A stretch of DNA of 64,000 bases from Kiritimatiellia bacterium. GTDB taxonomy: Bacteria > Verrucomicrobiota > Kiritimatiellia > UBA8416 > YA12-FULL-48-11. The translations under genes were made by a program, and so were the position numbers. The DNA lies in NCBI GenBank assembly GCA_028716365.1, contig JAQUPZ010000012.1, forward strand, positions 62,001 to 126,000, written 5' to 3'. Positions within the stretch are counted from its first letter, which is position 1, and every line of letters begins with the position of its first letter. Below, one piece after another: positions 8,474-16,885 of the stretch. Below the pieces are notes generated by a model, which saw only the letters and a list, made by a program, of their open reading frames with translations, had not been told where the DNA came from and ran no database searches.

Positions 8474-8679
8474 AATATATCCTTGTAGTTTGAGCGCATT
8501 ATGAATTTCACATCCAAGATCATAACGAATTCACCATTACAATATAATTGCCGGAGAAACTGCTCAAGAGAAATAAGAAACTGCGGGGCTTCGGTGACAC
8601 CTTTTTTGGCTGCATGATACCATCCTGTATTTATTTATCATCGCGTTTTGCCCTGTTTTTGCGATATTTTGGATTATTT

Positions 8680-8710
8680 AGACAAAAATGTCTGGCGATA
8701 CAGTCTGTAT
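8680..8710. promoter_or_regulatory. Small inverted repeats upstream of the second sigma operon
   Basis: AGACA-AAAA-TGTCT (8680-8693) and ATACA-GTC-TGTAT (8698-8710) lie 35-65 bp before the GTG start of the sigma gene, in the divergent promoter region. Both are perfect 5-bp repeats; the role as operators is a guess. Confidence 0.2.
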
Positions 8711-8744
8711 ATGTGGAGGGGGCAGTCTTCCACGGGAGTTATGA

Positions 8745-9284
8745 GTGGCTGACAAGAAAGAAAGAGAAGAGCTGATCAGGAAGGCAATAGTCTCCGGTAA
8801 TGAAAAGGCTTTTGACCTGATGTGGGAGGAGTACGGACAAATGATGTTTGGAATGATACTTTCAATTCTATGTTCGCATCACGATGCCGAGGAAGTTCTT
8901 CAGGATGTCTTCCTCAAGATAGCGAAGAACAAAGACAGTGTTGCAGAAGCAAAGAACATGTCGGGATACATATATTCAATCGCGCGGAATGAGACGATGA
9001 GTTTTCTGGCGAAAAGAAGAAGAGTCCCGGAACCAACGGATCCAGCAGAATTCTGGCTGGTACCGGCAAAAGAAGAGAAAAATTTCAAAGACGAATCAGT
9101 CCAGATTTCAAAAGCACTGGCCGAATTGCCGGAAGAGCAGAGGACGGTGATCGTTATGAAAATATTCAGGGATATGACATTCGACGACATTGCGGAAGCA
9201 ATGAATGTTTCTTTGAACACGGCAGCCAGCCGCTACCGTTATGGAATGGACAAATTAAAAGTACTTCTTGGAGATCTAAAATGA
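8745..9284 (+). CDS. ECF-type RNA polymerase sigma factor (second)
   Basis: A 179-residue sigma-70 family factor. Sigma-2 spans about 20-90 (EEVLQDVFLKIA and the SGYIYSIARNETMSFL helix); sigma-4 spans about 122-175 (LPEEQRTVIVMKIFRDMTF, then IAEAMNVSLNTAASRYRYG). The start is GTG at 8745: the nearby ATG at 8741 hits a stop after three codons. GGGAG upstream supports this. The stop overlaps the next start by 4 bp (ATGA), so the pair is probably co-translated and the partner is a candidate anti-sigma factor. Confidence 0.9.
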   Translation: MADKKEREELIRKAIVSGNEKAFDLMWEEYGQMMFGMILSILCSHHDAEEVLQDVFLKIAKNKDSVAEAKNMSGYIYSIARNETMSFLAKRRRVPEPTDPAEFWLVPAKEEKNFKDESVQISKALAELPEEQRTVIVMKIFRDMTFDDIAEAMNVSLNTAASRYRYGMDKLKVLLGDLK

Positions 9285-9787
9285 ATGCCGATTTGAATCC
9301 GGAAAATGTTTTAAAGAAATACAAACTTCGTGAGCCTTCGTCTGATCTTAAAATGCGGATTGCTTCCGCAACACGTGCGGAATGGAACGGCGGGAATGAA
9401 GGCCGGGTATATGTTGTTGATTTCTCTGCTTCAATATGGCGACTGGCCATGGGACTGGCTGCATCGCTGTTGATTGCAGTAATCGGCAATTCTGTGAACA
9501 ATATTATGATCGCGCCATTAACTCAGAATAATCAGAATGTAACTATTACGTCAGATTCAAATGAGAATGCCGATTTAGAAGCAGACGTGATTATTCCCGT
9601 AAGAATCAAGTTGGTACTTGGAACACGCCAGCCGACGGATGTTGCGGATTTTGTGAAGATACGCGAGGTGCTGAACCGGGAACTGGAAGACGCAAATGGA
9701 TTGTTTGATAAAAATGATAAAGCGTCGTTACCGGGACAATGGATGCATAACTTGAAATCAGTCAGTGCAGAAAGGGGTCGGGTATGA
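9281..9787 (+). CDS. Single-span membrane protein, candidate anti-sigma factor
   Basis: A 168-residue protein with an N-terminal soluble part of about 50 residues, one membrane helix (about 51-70, IWRLAMGLAASLLIAVIG) and an outer part of about 95 residues. No zinc-finger cysteines are present, so it is not a ZAS-type anti-sigma. Topology, size and the 4-bp overlap with the sigma gene upstream still suggest it holds or releases that sigma factor. It overlaps the next gene by 4 bp too. Confidence 0.6.
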   Translation: MNADLNPENVLKKYKLREPSSDLKMRIASATRAEWNGGNEGRVYVVDFSASIWRLAMGLAASLLIAVIGNSVNNIMIAPLTQNNQNVTITSDSNENADLEADVIIPVRIKLVLGTRQPTDVADFVKIREVLNRELEDANGLFDKNDKASLPGQWMHNLKSVSAERGRV

Positions 9788-11121
9788 ACGCAAAACTACT
9801 GAAGGTGCTGAAAAGGACTACAATTGTCGTTATTTGTCTAGTTGTCATTTACACAGTCGTGCTCATTGTTTCAGGAATAAAGCTCAGTAATGCTTATGCC
9901 GCTCTTAAAAAGAGCGGACGTCCGATGACTGCCGAAGAGATAATCCCAAAGCAGGTACCGGATAAAGACAACGCTTCGCTTCTTTATAAAAGCGCGGTAC
10001 TGCTGCTGAAATCCGGCGGTGATTTCTGGAAGGAAGTAACTCCTGACGAATTCCCGGGTACGAATCACGATGCAGTCATAAAGTTTCTGGCCGATAAAAA
10101 AGTGGTTACGGCTCTGGATTTGATAAAGGAAGCCGCCGATAAGCCTGCATGCCGGTATGACTTGGACTACGCAAAAGGTCCAAGCATGCTTCTTCCCCAT
10201 GTTTCAGAGTTGCGTTCAATAGCACGGTTATTGGCGGTCAGGGCCAAAATTGAGGCTGAGCGCGGTGATTACGAGAATGCGTGGAAGACCATTGTCATTG
10301 GATATAAAACCGCTGATGCATTACGCAATGAACCTATACTTATCAGTCAGCTCGTTCGGGCGGTAATGTTTAGAATTATTGATCAGGTTACCCATGATTT
10401 GGTTAATGTATCACCGCCAAGTGATATTCAGGCGGAAGTGATAATCAATATATTGAAGGCATTTACTGATGACGAGATGATGAATCGCACAATGGATTCA
10501 GAACGCATTCTGATGGGTGAATGGTGTTTTAAGCAACCACGTGCTGAACTCTTCCCTTTGTTAGAATGGAGAAGTGTTCCTGTTGTTCAGAAAGTATCTG
10601 GATCGGTGATATTCTGCAAGCCAATCCTTCAGTTCATGCATGCTTCATATCTGGTTACCATAAACAACATGACAACATTTATGAAGTCACCTTACTGGGA
10701 AGCTGATGTGTCGGATGGAAACAAGATAGTGGGAAAAATTCCAGGATGGGACATCTTCTCCAACATGTTACTTCCTGCAATTACTGCTGTTAAAGAAAAG
10801 CAGGCCACTATCATGGCCAGGGCGCGGATTACGCAGACAGGATTGGGCCTGTTATGTCATAAACTTACGCATAATAAATTTCCTTTAACGTTGTCAGAAT
10901 GTGATCCAAAGTTCCTGCCGATTCAGCCTGTTGACCCGTTCTCCGGTAAGCCGCTGATCTATAAGCAGGAGGGCAATGGATTAATCCTTTACAGTATTGG
11001 CGAAAATATGAAAGACGATGGCGGTAAACCGGAACCGACCTATGCAATCAGATCGAAAATGTCAGGGAAAGAAGCCCAGGAAAAGGTATGGGATATTGTG
11101 TGGAAGATTGAGTCGAAATAA
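9784..11121 (+). CDS. Membrane-anchored exported protein with DPFSGKPL motif
   Basis: A 445-residue protein with an N-terminal anchor helix (about 12-31) and a large extracytoplasmic, mostly helical domain. The C-terminus carries PVDPFSGKPLIYKQ, then GLILYSIGENMKDDGG, a pattern I know from exported proteins of PVC bacteria; its function there is not established. It is the third gene of the sigma operon, starting inside the preceding stop (ATGA) with AAAGGGG upstream, so it is probably part of the same regulatory or envelope-sensing unit. Confidence 0.6.
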   Translation: MNAKLLKVLKRTTIVVICLVVIYTVVLIVSGIKLSNAYAALKKSGRPMTAEEIIPKQVPDKDNASLLYKSAVLLLKSGGDFWKEVTPDEFPGTNHDAVIKFLADKKVVTALDLIKEAADKPACRYDLDYAKGPSMLLPHVSELRSIARLLAVRAKIEAERGDYENAWKTIVIGYKTADALRNEPILISQLVRAVMFRIIDQVTHDLVNVSPPSDIQAEVIINILKAFTDDEMMNRTMDSERILMGEWCFKQPRAELFPLLEWRSVPVVQKVSGSVIFCKPILQFMHASYLVTINNMTTFMKSPYWEADVSDGNKIVGKIPGWDIFSNMLLPAITAVKEKQATIMARARITQTGLGLLCHKLTHNKFPLTLSECDPKFLPIQPVDPFSGKPLIYKQEGNGLILYSIGENMKDDGGKPEPTYAIRSKMSGKEAQEKVWDIVWKIESK

Positions 11122-11177
11122 GCATTTCAAACGCAAGATCTTAGTTGCAATGAGGTATGTCTGTCCTTTGTTCGCTG

Positions 11178-11206
11178 TTGACCTTACCCCTGTGTTGGAA
11201 TAGATT
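11178..11206 (+). promoter_or_regulatory. Candidate sigma-70 promoter for the pentose operon
   Basis: TTGACC at 11178-11183, a 17-bp spacer, then TAGATT at 11201-11206, lying 64 bp before the isomerase start. It matches the housekeeping consensus at most positions and sits in a 148-bp gap, but was found by eye only. Confidence 0.35.
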
Positions 11207-11269
11207 TCCTTCCGTTGTTTTCCTTTAAAAGATCAGGTTTTAATCGCATAAACACAGGTCGGGGGTAAA

Positions 11270-12769
11270 ATGAAAAACAGCAAATCTTTGATCAATACGC
11301 CGGATGTTCGAATTGGCATTGTCGGGGTCAGCCGTGATTGTTTCCCGCGCGCATTGACGCAAAAACGGATAAAACAGGTGGTAGAAGAGTGCCAGCGTCT
11401 CAAGTTGCCTGTTGTACCATGCTCGGTGATCATTGAAACTGAAAAAGATGCGATGTCGGCTGTCAGGGAAATGGCAAAGAAGGAAGTTGATGCAGTAGCA
11501 ATTTACCTCGGAAATTTCGGGCCTGAAGGACCGACAACGATTTTCGCCCGGAAGCTTGGGAAGCCGTTCATGCTGTGCGCCGCTTCCGAGGAAAGCAAGG
11601 ATACACTTGTTGACGGGCGTGGGGATGCGTATTGCGGAATGTTGAATGCTGCGCTGAATTGCGGATTGCGAAACCTTCATCCTTACATTCCGGATGTGCC
11701 GGTTGGGATGCCAGGACAGGTTGCGCAGATGATAGCGAGCTTTGTCGGCGTGGCGCGTGTTGTTGTTGGAGTAAAGAACCTGAAGGCGTTCTCGTTCGGG
11801 CCGCGTCCACAGGATTTCTATGCGTGTAATGCACCGATCAAGCCGCTCTACAATCTCGGTATTGAAGTCATGGAGAATTCCGAGTTGGACATGCTTCTTC
11901 TTTTTAAATCTGTTGCTGACCGCAAGAAAGAGATAAAGGCCATTGCAAAAGATATGGCGGTGGAACTGGGTGCAGGTAGTCAGCATCCCGGTAAGCTTCT
12001 TGAACTTGCGCAGTTTGAACTCGCGTTGATGACGTTCTTCGAACAGAACCTGGGTTCCTGTCAGTTTGGCGTATATGCAAACAAGTGCTGGCCGGCTTTT
12101 GCGAGGGGATTTGGTTTTGTTCCGTGTTATGTCAACAGCCGGCTTGCATCGCACGGTATCCCGGTGGCCTGTGAAGTGGATATTTACGGTGCAGTATCGG
12201 AATACATGTGCCAGCTTGCGTCAATGAGTCCTGCAACACTGCTGGATATCAATAATACGGTTCCAGACGATTTGCCTATTGCCGATCTTTGCGGTATTGA
12301 TCGCCGGGACCTGTTCATGGGATTCCATTGCGGCAATACGGCGAGTTGTTGCCTTTGTGACGGGTTTGCCATGAAGTTCCAGTTCATCATGCATCGCCTG
12401 ATGGAACCCGGCAAAAAACCGAACATTACGTGTGGTACACTCGAAGGTACGTTAAGGCCTGGACCGACTACGATCTTCCGTCTGCAGGGTACGGCTGACT
12501 GCCGGCTTTGCAGCTATGTGGCAGAGGGTGAAGTACTTGATGCCGATCCGGCATCTTTTGGCGGTATAGGAATAATCGGCATTCCTGGAATGACCCGCTT
12601 CTACCGTCACGTCATGCTCGAAAAACAGTTCCCGCATCACAGTGCGGTGGCCTTCGAGCACGTTGGCAGAATCCTGTTTGATGCTGTCAAAGTGCTGGGA
12701 GTCGAGGATGTCAGTGCACCGCGTTCAAAGGGTAATCTGTATCCGGGCGAGAATCCGTTTGGCGTGTAA
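11270..12769 (+). CDS. L-fucose/L-arabinose isomerase family protein
   Basis: A 499-residue sugar isomerase of the FucI/AraA superfamily (COG2407 type), predicted to interconvert an aldose and ketose using a divalent metal. Candidate ligands are the Glu in CEVDIYGA, the Asp in LLDINN and the His in AFEHVG, in the order seen in FucI. It precedes ribulokinase and ribulose-phosphate 4-epimerase genes, so L-arabinose to L-ribulose is the likely reaction. Classical AraA shares only the fold, so this would be a non-orthologous replacement. GGGGG sits 5 bp before the ATG. The start codon is 148 bp after the preceding operon, with a candidate promoter in the gap. Confidence 0.82.
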   Translation: MKNSKSLINTPDVRIGIVGVSRDCFPRALTQKRIKQVVEECQRLKLPVVPCSVIIETEKDAMSAVREMAKKEVDAVAIYLGNFGPEGPTTIFARKLGKPFMLCAASEESKDTLVDGRGDAYCGMLNAALNCGLRNLHPYIPDVPVGMPGQVAQMIASFVGVARVVVGVKNLKAFSFGPRPQDFYACNAPIKPLYNLGIEVMENSELDMLLLFKSVADRKKEIKAIAKDMAVELGAGSQHPGKLLELAQFELALMTFFEQNLGSCQFGVYANKCWPAFARGFGFVPCYVNSRLASHGIPVACEVDIYGAVSEYMCQLASMSPATLLDINNTVPDDLPIADLCGIDRRDLFMGFHCGNTASCCLCDGFAMKFQFIMHRLMEPGKKPNITCGTLEGTLRPGPTTIFRLQGTADCRLCSYVAEGEVLDADPASFGGIGIIGIPGMTRFYRHVMLEKQFPHHSAVAFEHVGRILFDAVKVLGVEDVSAPRSKGNLYPGENPFGV

Positions 12770-12796
12770 TTGAAATGGCTGTAGGGAGGAATTGCA

Positions 12797-14494
12797 ATGA
12801 AAAGGTACGCCCTTGGTTTGGATTACGGCACTAATTCTTGCAGGTCGCTGATTGTTGATCTTGACGATGGAACTGAACTTGCAAGCAGCGTTTTCCCTTA
12901 TCCGTCCGGTGGGATGGGGATTTGTCTTGATCCGCGCGAGCCAAACCTCGCGCGCCAGAATCCGCAGGATTATATTGACGGTTTTTCGTCGATAACGGCT
13001 GCTATTGATCAGGCAAAACAGATCAGAAGTGATTTCAATCCCCACGAGATAGTCGGCATCGGAGTTGATACGACCGGAAGTACACCCATACCGGTAAACC
13101 GTGAGGGTACTCCACTCGCGATGCTTCCGGAGTTCAAGGACAGTCTTGATGCGAAGGCCTGGTTGTGGAAAGACCATACCAGTCATACAGAAGCTGCAGA
13201 GATTACCGAACTGGCCTCGACGATTCGTCCAAAATATCTGGCAAAATGCGGCGGGACATATTCTTCCGAATGGTTCTGGAGCAAGTTGTTGCATTGCCGT
13301 CGTGTGGCCCCGAAAGTATTTACCGCGGCCCATAGTTTTGTGGAGTTGTGTGATTATGTTCCAGCCGTGCTTGCAGGTAAGACCAGGCCTGAAGAGATTG
13401 TCAGGGGTGTTTGTGCGGCAGGGCATAAGGCGATGTATAATGCGCAATGGGGTGGATTACCGGACAAAGAATTTCTCGCGAAACTTGATCCTGAACTGGC
13501 GAACCTTAGAGACCGCCTGTATTCAAAGGCTGTACCGTCTGACCAACAGGCCGGTCGCCTTTCTCAGAAATGGGCTGATAAGCTCGGACTCAAGGCTGGC
13601 ACGGCAATAGCAGTTGGAGCATTTGATGCACACATGGGCGGCGTGGGGGCGGGAATAAAAGAAGGGACACTGGCCAAAATACTCGGCACAAGTACCTGTG
13701 ATATGATGGTGATACAGAACAACAAACCGCTGACTGACATTCCGGGTGTGTGCGGTATTGTAGATGGGTCCATTCTTCCCGGATATTTTGGTATTGAGGC
13801 TGGGCAGTCGGCGGTCGGCGATATTTTTCTGTGGTTTGTCCATCACCTGGTGCCAAATACTTATGGCCGTAATGTCGATACGAGGTTCAGGAAGCTTGGG
13901 AAAATGGCGGCGATGCAGAAGCCGGGCGAACATGGCCTGCTTGCCCTCGACTGGAACAATGGCAATCGGACGATACTTGTTGATGTAAGACTGAGCGGTC
14001 TGCTGTTGGGCCAGACCCTGCATACCGAAGCACATGAAATTTATCGGGCGCTGATTGAAGCAACGGCATTCGGTGCGCTGACAATAATCAAACGTATTGA
14101 AGAGTATGGCGTTCCGGTGCAGGAGATTGTCAACTGCGGCGGACTGGCACAGAAAAATAAGTTATTAATGCAGATCTATGCCGATGTTACCGGCCGGCCG
14201 ATGAAAATATCAAGCAGTGACCAGACCTGCGCGCTTGGTGCCGCAATCTTTGGCGCTGTAGCGGCTGGTAAAGAGCTTAGTGGATATGGAACGGTAGGCG
14301 AGTCACAGAAAGTTCTGTGCAGTACGAAGAAACAATATAAGCCGATTGCCGGAAACCACGAAGTTTACAGGCAGATGTACAAGTTATACCGCGAGCTTCA
14401 CGACGCATTTGGAACAGCCAGTTGGTCGGGAAAACTGAACAATGTAATGAAAGATTTGATAGCATTACGCGAGAAGCAGAGACTGCTGAAATAA
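12797..14494 (+). CDS. araB: Ribulokinase (FGGY family)
   Basis: A 565-residue carbohydrate kinase, the usual length for AraB. GLDYGTNSCRSLIVD at the N-terminus is the phosphate-binding loop of the FGGY fold; the central GAFDAHMGGVGAG segment and the C-terminal NCGGLAQKNKLLMQIYADV motif fit ribulokinase. It phosphorylates L-ribulose to L-ribulose 5-phosphate in the cytoplasm. It lies 27 bp after the isomerase with GGGAGG before the ATG, and 10 bp before araD, forming a three-gene pathway operon. Confidence 0.9.
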   Translation: MKRYALGLDYGTNSCRSLIVDLDDGTELASSVFPYPSGGMGICLDPREPNLARQNPQDYIDGFSSITAAIDQAKQIRSDFNPHEIVGIGVDTTGSTPIPVNREGTPLAMLPEFKDSLDAKAWLWKDHTSHTEAAEITELASTIRPKYLAKCGGTYSSEWFWSKLLHCRRVAPKVFTAAHSFVELCDYVPAVLAGKTRPEEIVRGVCAAGHKAMYNAQWGGLPDKEFLAKLDPELANLRDRLYSKAVPSDQQAGRLSQKWADKLGLKAGTAIAVGAFDAHMGGVGAGIKEGTLAKILGTSTCDMMVIQNNKPLTDIPGVCGIVDGSILPGYFGIEAGQSAVGDIFLWFVHHLVPNTYGRNVDTRFRKLGKMAAMQKPGEHGLLALDWNNGNRTILVDVRLSGLLLGQTLHTEAHEIYRALIEATAFGALTIIKRIEEYGVPVQEIVNCGGLAQKNKLLMQIYADVTGRPMKISSSDQTCALGAAIFGAVAAGKELSGYGTVGESQKVLCSTKKQYKPIAGNHEVYRQMYKLYRELHDAFGTASWSGKLNNVMKDLIALREKQRLLK

Positions 14495-14504
14495 AGGAAA
14501 TTAG

Positions 14505-15209
14505 ATGTCACTCGACAAACTGAAGAGACATGTTTGCGAAGCCAATAAAGCGCTTGAGCGGAATGGACTGATCACTCTCACATGGGGAAACGTCAGCGGT
14601 ATTGACCGTTCGAAAAACCTTGTGGTCATAAAACCCAGCGGTGTTACATATGCTGATCTCAAGCCTTCCGACATGGTGGTTCTGGATTTGTCATCCGGAA
14701 AGAAAATCGGGGGCAAATATCGTCCTTCATCGGATGCCCCAACGCATCTTATTCTTTACAGGGCTTTTCCTGACATTGGCGGCATTACCCACGCCCACAG
14801 TATTTATGCTTCGATGTTTGCCCAGGCTTGTATAAGTATCCCCGCGCTGGGAACCACGCATGCCGATATTTTTCATGGTGAGGTTCCGATAACCCGACCG
14901 CTTACGAAACGCGAGGTGGAAGATGGATACGAGGTAAATACCGGGAAAGTTATTGTTGAACGTTTCAAGAAACTGGACACTGTGGCAGTCCCTGGTGTTC
15001 TTGTTGCGAATCACGGTCCTTTCACATGGGGACAGTCCGCGCAAGATTCAGTACATAACAGTATTGCGCTCGAAGCAGTGGCAAAAATGGCGTACGGTAC
15101 GCTGATCATAAATCCAAAGGTCAAACCTCTGCCCGACTATCTGCTTGATAAACATTTTTTCAGAAAACATGGACCGAATGCGTATTATGGTCAAAAGAAA
15201 AATCAATAG
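14505..15209 (+). CDS. araD: L-ribulose-5-phosphate 4-epimerase
   Basis: A 234-residue class II aldolase-type epimerase that makes D-xylulose 5-phosphate for the pentose phosphate pathway. The zinc-site HAHS motif (THAHSIY) and a second metal His in ANHGPFTWG are present, together with GNVSG, IKPSGVTY and SSDAPTHL substrate motifs. AAAGGA precedes the ATG. It completes the arabinose branch with the two upstream genes and is followed 34 bp later by a ThuA-like gene. Confidence 0.92.
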   Translation: MSLDKLKRHVCEANKALERNGLITLTWGNVSGIDRSKNLVVIKPSGVTYADLKPSDMVVLDLSSGKKIGGKYRPSSDAPTHLILYRAFPDIGGITHAHSIYASMFAQACISIPALGTTHADIFHGEVPITRPLTKREVEDGYEVNTGKVIVERFKKLDTVAVPGVLVANHGPFTWGQSAQDSVHNSIALEAVAKMAYGTLIINPKVKPLPDYLLDKHFFRKHGPNAYYGQKKNQ

Positions 15210-15243
15210 AGATTGCGGAGTTCAACATTACAGGAGGATAAGA

Positions 15244-15993
15244 ATGAAGAAACTGGTTGTTTGCGGTGTTGTTGCGGGTTTGTTGGGGCTGGTTGCTGTT
15301 TGGTCTGTGAACGCCCAGGAACAGGGCAGTGAAAAGAAAATTCGTATCCTGGTTATAACCGGCGGGCATGGTTTTGAACAGGCGCCGTTTGATAAAATGT
15401 TTAACGAGATGAAGGGTATCGAGTATAAGAAGGCTGTGTATCCGCAAGCTGGAGAATTACTGAAACCGGGACTCGAAAAGGAATGCGATGTTATTCTTAT
15501 GTATGACATGATCAAGTCGATTACAGCAGAACAGCAGAAAGCGTTTGTGGAATTACTGAACAACGGTATTGGTCTTGTGCTTCTTCACCACAATATTGGA
15601 GCGCATGCGGATTGGCCGGAATTCCTGAAAATCAGGGGCGGAAAATTCTTTTTGAAGCCCGAAACAATAGATGGAAAAGAATACGTAAAATCCACTTATG
15701 ATCATGATCAGGACATAAAGGTGACAATTGCCGACAAAGAACATCCTATAACGAAGGGGGCTCAGGATTTCATAATACATGATGAGACATACGCAAAGTG
15801 TTACGTTTCTCCATCTGTCAGAGTTCTTTTGAAGACCGACCATCCGAAGAGTTGTCCGGATCTTGCCTGGGTTCACGAATATGGGAAGAGCAGGGTTTTT
15901 TACCTGATGCTTGGACATGATTCCAAGGCATGGACAAATCCGAATTTCCTGGAAATACTTGTCCGTGGTATTCATTGGACCATTGGGAAGTAA
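15244..15993 (+). CDS. Exported ThuA-domain protein
   Basis: A 249-residue secreted protein of the ThuA/trehalose-utilisation group, a glutamine-amidotransferase-like fold often linked to sugar metabolism in PVC and Bacteroidota genomes. The start at 15244 has ACAGGAGG upstream and yields a signal peptide (KKLVVCGVVAGLLGLVAVW, cleavage near VNAQE). Core motifs are VITGGHGFEQ, DVILMYDM and GLVLLHHNIGA. It follows araD in the same direction, so it may act in the same pathway, perhaps on a glycan; no activity is shown by sequence. Confidence 0.82.
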   Translation: MKKLVVCGVVAGLLGLVAVWSVNAQEQGSEKKIRILVITGGHGFEQAPFDKMFNEMKGIEYKKAVYPQAGELLKPGLEKECDVILMYDMIKSITAEQQKAFVELLNNGIGLVLLHHNIGAHADWPEFLKIRGGKFFLKPETIDGKEYVKSTYDHDQDIKVTIADKEHPITKGAQDFIIHDETYAKCYVSPSVRVLLKTDHPKSCPDLAWVHEYGKSRVFYLMLGHDSKAWTNPNFLEILVRGIHWTIGK

Positions 15994-16070
15994 TGAGATG
16001 CAGGGAATGTTGACAAGTTCCTGTACGAATGTAAAAATACAATTCAATTGATAAAGGATTGAGACGTTTT

Positions 16071-16547
16071 ATGACGGATCAGGATAAACGATCAGGAAAC
16101 GGAATGATTTGGGCAGGGATAGTTTGTGTTCTTGCTCTGAGCGGGTTTATTTTTACAGCGATTCCTGCCGAAGCGCAATCGCGGTGGGTTGATTATTTCC
16201 GTGCTTATCACAACGTGAGTGGCGCAGCGCTTGTTGCCGGCGTGTTGTGGTTTGTTCTTGCTCTCCTTAAATCCAGGACAAACTTTTTTTCTGTGGACCA
16301 GAAAATTGGTTCTGACGAATTCAACATCAGCATGGCGATGGTCATAATTGCAACAGCTGTTGTACTTTTCCTGGCTCTGTCCAATCTGCCCAGTATACAA
16401 CCTCCTCTCCAGACTCAGATGGATCCGGTCGAAAGGGCCAAGTTGGTAAAAAAGGACAAGGGATTAAAAGCCCTTGTTTCCTTTGCGGTTATATTTACGG
16501 GATTGATGGTCGTATCTGTTCCGGTTCGAAGATACTTCAAGCGTTAA
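16071..16547 (+). CDS. Small integral membrane protein, unknown function
   Basis: A 158-residue protein with four hydrophobic stretches (about 12-33, 50-67, 88-108, 133-151); the first may be a signal peptide ending near AEAQS. ATG at 16071 is preferred over TTG at 16059 because AAAGGA lies 12 bp before it. No family recognised. Positioned between the ThuA gene and the EF-G gene, with 77 bp and 338 bp gaps, so probably its own unit. Confidence 0.5.
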   Translation: MTDQDKRSGNGMIWAGIVCVLALSGFIFTAIPAEAQSRWVDYFRAYHNVSGAALVAGVLWFVLALLKSRTNFFSVDQKIGSDEFNISMAMVIIATAVVLFLALSNLPSIQPPLQTQMDPVERAKLVKKDKGLKALVSFAVIFTGLMVVSVPVRRYFKR

Positions 16548-16885
16548 ATCCTGTTCTTGTTTCCATAATTTGTCACGGCATTCCAACAACAATGAATAAT
16601 GCTTCCCGCGCTTGATCCGGACGAGTCTGGGAATATGGACAACATATCTCTTCATTCCTGCTTATTACGAACAGCCTGCCTTTCTCAATTACGGTGAAAG
16701 TATACTGAAGGATTGGCCGTAGATTCGATTCGAGGGTTACAAAGTATTCGTAAGAAATTATGGATATTTACAGATAATCGAGCGCGCGTGTTTCGAGTAA
16801 AGAAGCGGTTGCAGGAACAGATATTCTGTGGCATAATTCCGCGTCTTTTATTTTTTAATCCGAACAGGTTGGGAGATTTTGCGTC
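16548..16885. other. Intergenic region, 338 bp
   Basis: No convincing gene on either strand, no tRNA fold and no terminator with a T-run were seen. It must hold the promoter of the EF-G-like gene. A GGGAG ribosome-binding sequence lies near 16870. Confidence 0.4.

Noticed and set aside
11240..12154. Minus-strand open frame (304 codons) opposite the isomerase gene
   Set aside because: Shadow of the recognised isomerase; His/Arg-rich without motifs.
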